Below are positions 57,152 to 62,000 of a stretch of 62,000 nt of DNA, piece by piece; position 1 is the first letter of the stretch; the number at the start of each line of letters is the position of its first letter. A program made the translations under genes and the position numbers. Below the pieces are notes generated by a model, which was not told the origin of the DNA, did no database searches, and worked only from the letters and a program-made list of their open reading frames with translations. Source of the stretch: Branchiostoma floridae (lineage: Eukaryota; Chordata; Leptocardii; Amphioxiformes; Branchiostomatidae); the NCBI RefSeq assembly GCF_000003815.2, contig NC_049994.1, positions 2,467,502 through 2,529,501 on the forward strand, given 5' to 3'.

Positions 57152-57530
57152 CATCCTCCTAACGCCCGGTCCCCAACGGCATTATCCGATAGGGCCCTGC
57201 TAGCTATCTAGATGTCTACCAGCGATTATTATGATGGTCGCCACAAACCAGCTGTCAACCAATCAGAGAATAGGCTTTTCTTGGCGGTTTTGTTGTCGAA
57301 AGCTGTCTCGCAAAGGCCGCTGGGAAGCTATCAGCCAATCATGTTACGTCTTACATAGCACCATCCTCCTACGCCCGATCCCCAACGGCTGACTGCCCAC
57401 GTAAGGGTAAGTTGATTAGTATTTATAAGCAGGGCGACAAGGAACTGGAAATAACTGCGGGTAGGCCATGAGATAGCAGGGCCCTATAGCATGAGTCAGC
57501 TAGCCGTTGGGGACCGAGCGTAGGAGGATG
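57152..57530. mobile_element. TIR element, CATCCTCCTACGC...GGTCCCCAACGGC
   Basis: The left end CATCCTCCTAACGCCCGG then TCCCCAACGG is repeated in complement at 57500-57530. Both continue with 'atagggccctgctag/tct'. A third direct copy of the end lies at 57361-57395, so one element is probably nested in another. No coding frame. The duplication is not clear. Confidence 0.65.
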
Positions 57531-58125
57531 TTACACAGTAGAAGCGAGTCAATCGCACAAAGGATTAACGCACACTTCTGTTAACTACACGGGGTTTCAA
57601 AATCCCCAACCGATGCGGTCCAGCTAGATAACTTCGCATTATTGCAACAGCCGGATAATTGTACGAAAATTCAAGGCAAATAGGCAATGCAATTAAGCGG
57701 TTTCTACTGTACTATTGTAGTTGCTCAAACGTATTCTATTTCATTAAAACCACACTTTTGCTGGTATTCATTACTGAATATACCTATTCTAAAGAGAAAA
57801 TAGTCAAAGCACGTGGAAAAATATTACTTAGTAACGATACTAGTACAGTTTTTAGGAATATACAAAGCGAGAAATTTGCAATTCAGATGCGTCAACTTAC
57901 TTTGAACGGCTTTTAAAAACATCTGTCAACTTATCCTATAATAAACTTTTACACATTTCTATAATTCTTACACAGTTGACAGTTGACGTCCATCAACATT
58001 TTAAGTTAGAAATAATAATGTACAGTTTTACATGTAGTATCATCTTTCTAGTCCACGAGTAGTGACACTGACGGGTTTTCTCCAATGGCATGTGTTTTGT
58101 AAAGTACTGGGGAAAAATTGTTTGG

Positions 58126-59064
58126 TCATTCTGTTGTATGGGTTCTCATGTGTTTGGACAAGGTTGACTTCCGAGCTGTCCTTAACCCACACTCTCCACA
58201 CATGTAGGGTTTATCACCAGTGTGCTTTGCTGCCATATGGTTATTCAAAGTGGATTTCTGTGCTGCAGAATAGTCGCACTGGTCACACTTGTAGGGTTTT
58301 TCTCCTGTATGTGTTCTCATGTGTTTGGACAAGTTAGCCCTTTGAGCTGTTTGGTACCCACATTCTCCACACATGTAGGGTATGTCACCACCGTGTTTTG
58401 CTGCCAAATGGTGGTTAAGGTGGGTTTTCCGTGCAGCAGAATAGTCGCACTTGTCACACTTGTAGGGTTGTTCTCCGGTATGGGTTCTCATATGTCGGGA
58501 TAAGTCATGCTTTTTAACTGCCCTATACCCACACTCCCCACACATGTTAGGTTTGTCTCCGGTATGCTTTGCTGCCATATGATAGTCAAGGTAGTGCTTC
58601 TGTGATGCAGAATAGTCGCAAAAGTCACACTTGTAGGGTTTTTCTCCGGTATGAATTCTCATATGTCTGGATAATGCAGACCTTTGAAATGTCCTATATC
58701 CACACTCTTCACACATGTAGGGATTCTCGCCGGTGTGTTTTGCTGCTATATGGATGTCAAGGTGGGATTTCCTTGCTGCAGAATAGTCACACTGGTCACA
58801 CTTGTAGGGTTTTTCTCCTGTATGGGTTCTCGTATGTCGAGATAAGTCATGCTTTCTAACCGTCCTGTACCCACACTGCCCACACATGTAGGGTTTGTCT
58901 CCGGTGTGGGTTGATATATGACGGTCCAAGATAGATATCTCTGCTGTCTGTTCTTCAGCATTGCTTGATTTGCTGTCATAGTCAATCTGAGAAACCCCGG
59001 TGTGAGACCCATCATAGCAGCTCTGCTCTACTACAGTGTGAGACCCGGGTCCTGCTGTTGCCAT
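58126..59064 (-). CDS. C2H2 zinc-finger protein 2
   Basis: ATG at 59064 (MATAGPGSHTVVEQ), right after the acceptor tcttttcag; stop at 58126; 312 residues. A leader with a broken finger (DRHISTH) is followed by nine intact C2H2 fingers. They alternate YMCGECGYRT and YKCDQCDYSA types, the latter often with H-x4-H spacing (HMAAKH), joined by TGEKP-like linkers, and the protein ends THTTE. It should bind DNA in the nucleus; the target is unknown. It is a clear tandem paralogue of the gene at 44459-45517, including the leader (DGSHTGVSQIDYDSK against DGSLTGVPQVDCASK) and the 5' UTR intron. All Cys/His pairs are preserved, so this copy looks functional. Confidence 0.93.
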   Translation of the reverse strand: MATAGPGSHTVVEQSCYDGSHTGVSQIDYDSKSSNAEEQTAEISILDRHISTHTGDKPYMCGQCGYRTVRKHDLSRHTRTHTGEKPYKCDQCDYSAARKSHLDIHIAAKHTGENPYMCEECGYRTFQRSALSRHMRIHTGEKPYKCDFCDYSASQKHYLDYHMAAKHTGDKPNMCGECGYRAVKKHDLSRHMRTHTGEQPYKCDKCDYSAARKTHLNHHLAAKHGGDIPYMCGECGYQTAQRANLSKHMRTHTGEKPYKCDQCDYSAAQKSTLNNHMAAKHTGDKPYMCGECGLRTARKSTLSKHMRTHTTE

Positions 59065-60127
59065 GTTCAGCCTGAAAAGAAAATAAAGAGTCATGATATC
59101 AAAAATTGAAACATTGTGTTATAACTTGATCAGATAACTATTGCGCAACAAGTCAACATTTCGGCATGTGTTGTGAGAAAAGAAATGTTGCTTTCTCAAC
59201 TTTTGATGATTTTCTTAGCTTGACGAATTTGTAACAAACACCTGTAAGCCCTTCTATTCACTTGAACAGTCACTCTCGTTCAGGGCATTTCTCATATCAA
59301 ATAAGCCTTGTCACAGAGGTCAGTATGCATTTGCGGCCACAAGAATTCTAGATGATATGTCTTAGGCTAAGGCTCACAAAAAGGAAACAGTCCTTGTCTC
59401 AACGGTTGTTTCAATTTGCATAACAATGTCCAGACGGGTTTTATTTTCACTTAACTTATTGTGGGCCTAAACCTTCGACACATTACCTAGAATTCCTCTG
59501 GCCGCACATGCATTCTGAGCTCTGTAAATGGGTTTAGAGAATGAATTCTACACCCAAATGGCAGGAAAATCAGCATTATAATTGGTACAGTGTGTTTCTG
59601 GAAGACTCTGGCAGAATGATAAAGCTAAGCAGAAATTTCAGAGTTTAGATACCGCCTGTTCAGAGTCATTACACTTTTCTATAAAGTAGTTAATAATGAT
59701 ATTAATATAGACACTAACAGCATGCTTAAACTAGCCCAAGGGCGCACCCGGGGAAGCCACGACTACAGGCAGGCGGCCTGCTCGCCCTAACCCGGAAGCT
59801 TCACCCCCCCCCCTTTATGGGGCCCGTTTGGGGGTACACGGATGTAGATGTAGATCAATTAAGGATACGAAAATGTATAAGTTACAGCAAATATTATTCT
59901 GTAATAAAATTGTCACCCTCTTCAGCTGACCATCTGAAATGCTAAATGTAAAGTTAATGAACAAAGCAGATTCAATGAAAAAAATATCATAGTTATAGCT
60001 AGAAGATCATATAAAATGAAACCCTTCCCTACAGCTTTTTTTTTACTCAATGGTCACCACGTAACATGGCCATGAAGGCCACTCAAGGTTACGGGTTACA
60101 TGATTGGAACTATAACAGCAACTCTTC

Positions 60128-60529
60128 GCCCTAGGTCAGAAACATCATGATTGAGACCAGCCCAATTGCTCACTATGAGTGAGGACTAACTGACCCAATA
60201 GACGAGGGCTGCTCGGGAGATGGCCGGATGGCCGGAATGGTTTGATCCGCTCGGGTGGATGTTCGCACATGTGGCGGGTTCTTTAACGTGCTTGGGGTGT
60301 TGCTCTCCCCAAAAACGGGACTTCCATTTAACGTCCTATCCGAAGGACGGCCCAAGCCGAAGCTAGGTACTCATTTTCACTCGAGTGAAGTGAGGAAAGT
60401 CGTGTAAAGTGCCTTTCCCAAGGGAAGTGCCTTTCCCAAGGGCACAAGATCGGTAACAAAGCAGGTGGATTCGAACCCGCAACCTCTCGGTCACGGGCCG
60501 AAGAAACTACCACTGCGTTACACGGTCCC
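60128..60529 (-). mobile_element. tRNA-derived SINE (full-length copy)
   Basis: On the minus strand it starts GGGACCGTGTAACGCAGTGG (A box TAACGCAGTGG) with a perfect B box GGTTCGAATCC. The body follows: 'gggaaaggcacttt', 'gagtacctagcttcggc', 'ccgtttttggggagagca' and 'caagcacgttaaagaaccc'. A 17-bp 'agtgcctttcccaaggg' segment is duplicated at 60410 and 60427. It lies in the 5' intron or upstream region of zinc-finger gene 2. The far end is approximate. Confidence 0.75.
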
Positions 60530-60887
60530 ATTTCAAACAGGCTATAAAAAAACAGCCCCACTTGTCCCCGGGCTACTTCATCTAATTCATTGTTTTGTTA
60601 TCTTTGATTTTATTTGTTATTTTCTGAGTCGTCCCTTAAATTTTAACTTTCGAGATTCCATGAAGCACTAAGCATCCGTTCAAGATTTTTAAAAAATCGT
60701 AAAATTTATGCCTTCATCATGCCTTGCTTTCAAACGTTACTTCGAGGAGTTTAAACATTAGTGCTTGAAAAAAGAAAATACACGGCCTTACATGGCATTC
60801 CATAACATTTCATGTCCTCTTAAAGGCTCTCTATATTCTTAAAAACGGCTACTTTACCTCCTACATGACGTGCGCAGGTAATGAGGA

Positions 60888-61215
60888 TCGCCGGTATGTT
60901 TGGTTTCGCCCCCCTCCCCCTTCATTTCTACCATATTCTCACACAGAAATGTCATGTTAACTATGATACTTTACTTTATTTTCTTAGACAGAAATGACCT
61001 TAAACTCTTATACTCGATATCAAAATAGCTGACTACTTGCTATTAAGTCTAACCTGCTTACTATGGCTTTTTTCTCCTCGCGTAAAATCCGGCGCTCGGG
61101 CTGTTGCTCTTCCGTCGTATCAAGGGGTCATAGGTGAAGCGCCGCGGTCAAAGGTGAATACGTTCTCCTGATGTCCCAGATATTTGACGCCCGCCAACAC
61201 GTAAAAACCGTCAAG
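60888..61215 (-). promoter_or_regulatory. Upstream/5' UTR exon region of zinc-finger gene 2
   Basis: Paralogue of 56243-56600. On the minus strand a donor-like AAGCAG/GTTAGA occupies the position of CTGCAG/GTAATA in the other copy. About 1.8 kb separate it from the coding exon, which agrees with a 5' intron. Confidence 0.5.
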
Positions 61216-62000
61216 CTTCGACCTCTGCGGTTCGGCCACTTTACCTAACCCCTAACACGGTAGTATGATCGCCAATCACCGATATATTCAAATTTTGTTC
61301 ATGGGTGAGGTATATTAACATGTTCAGTTAGCTCCGTTCAATCATGCTGGACAGGAACATGTGGAGAAGTGTCACCTCAACGCGGATGAACTGAACTAGT
61401 CAAGGGAAAAAGTATTTAGAAAAAACAAACAATTCTTATTCTTTCTAGATTCCTGTTTTTCTTCCTGTTGGATTCTTCTTTTTTTTCCGAAAGGCTTCGC
61501 TTAACATTTCTGGCAGGCGCAGAACAAGCTTATTAAACTGTCTCAAGGAATTTATTTGATTGCCTTCGCTGGCTTTCTATAAATATAGAAACTGTAGTTT
61601 CTGTTGTATGGGCGAACACGATTGTTGTTTAAGAGTTTGCAAATAATAGCTGAAGATATGTGTGGTGTCTAACTTAGTATTGTTTCACATTTCTGTTACA
61701 TATTATATATTGAGTATTTATTTTGTTCTGGAATCAGACGGAGACAGTAAACTCTGCTTAACATTGTATTATATTATCTTGGCACTACTACAGACAGTTG
61801 GCTGGACATTCCACGGGTCGTGGTGCCATAGCTTGCGTTACTTTGTCATACTCACACAGCTCAATAAAGCATTCACAGCACGAAATCTGGTATTTAAGCA
61901 AGCTTAAACTCAACGTAAACGCGACGTTTCTGCACCCTTTCCGCAACTTAACGACATCTATCCGTGAACGTAAAGGTTCCCTTTAATGTTACCTTTACGT
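61216..62000. other. No gene recognised
   Basis: A/T-rich sequence without recognised domain or repeat to the end of the window. Short plus-strand frames (61662-61907) have no supporting feature. Confidence 0.5.

Noticed and set aside
60460-60529. A functional tRNA gene on the minus strand
   Set aside because: The B box is perfect, but the sequence continues into a long SINE body and the stems are imperfect.
1-62000. CRISPR array, bacterial operons or prophage
   Set aside because: Spliced genes, SINEs, LINEs and C2H2 genes show an animal genome; the tandem arrays have no variable spacers between conserved repeats.

Overview
The window looks like a cephalochordate (amphioxus, Branchiostoma-type) genomic segment. 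This is inferred from gene style, not from a database search. The signs are tandem C2H2 genes whose fingers alternate two consensus forms (CGECGYRT and CDQCDYSA), an LRR membrane protein with a repeat-built cytoplasmic tail, an NHL-repeat gene with PYAV/NPMY repeats, a modular LamG/SUEL-lectin/discoidin gene with phase-1 exons, small spliced introns, and very dense short DNA transposons, SINEs and broken LINEs. No tools were run; splice junctions and frames were read by hand.

Layout. 1-4.0 kb is non-coding, with a 100-N gap and one 99-bp element. 4.0-7.2 kb (minus) holds a decayed NHL-repeat gene. 8.6-12.0 kb holds repeats: a SINE, a broken LINE and a TA-flanked MITE. 12.9-21.6 kb (minus) holds exons of one modular secreted protein: LamG (two exons), a SUEL lectin domain and an F5/8 type C domain. 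A 3-4 kb inverted-repeat complex, a 37-bp minisatellite and a TTAA-flanked element lie in its introns. 23-29 kb is mostly repeats with two unrecognised exon-like pieces. 29.5-33.4 kb (minus) is an LRR transmembrane gene whose 111-bp tail repeats are split by a 1.46-kb TIR element with an 8-bp target duplication. 33.7-43 kb is repeats, LINE remnants and a ~0.9 kb duplicated block. 44.4-61.2 kb holds two paralogous C2H2 genes (minus).

The main discovery is at 46024-55852: a 9,829-bp element with 95-bp terminal inverted repeats (one mismatch) and a 9-bp target duplication (GAACTTTGT). It sits in the 5' intron/upstream region of the first zinc-finger gene. It carries two convergent genes. One is a RecQ-like SF2 helicase (three exons, one apparent 1-nt frameshift). 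The other is a six-exon gene whose splice phases all close to give a 1,176-codon protein, with an N-terminal paired-CxxC module, a 20-unit 9-residue repeat, a GGDRLT...DDWHA...DLHLEH series of conserved-looking acidic motifs and a C2H2 finger. I interpret it as a candidate autonomous DNA transposon pairing a helicase with a DUF6589-like putative transposase. The tiny 990-1088 element has similar TAGCCTG termini and an 8-bp target duplication, so it may be a non-autonomous relative.

Several genes are broken by single-nucleotide shifts (helicase, NHL gene, first zinc-finger gene, LINE). Either this haplotype carries many decaying genes or the assembly has residual indels; raw reads would decide.
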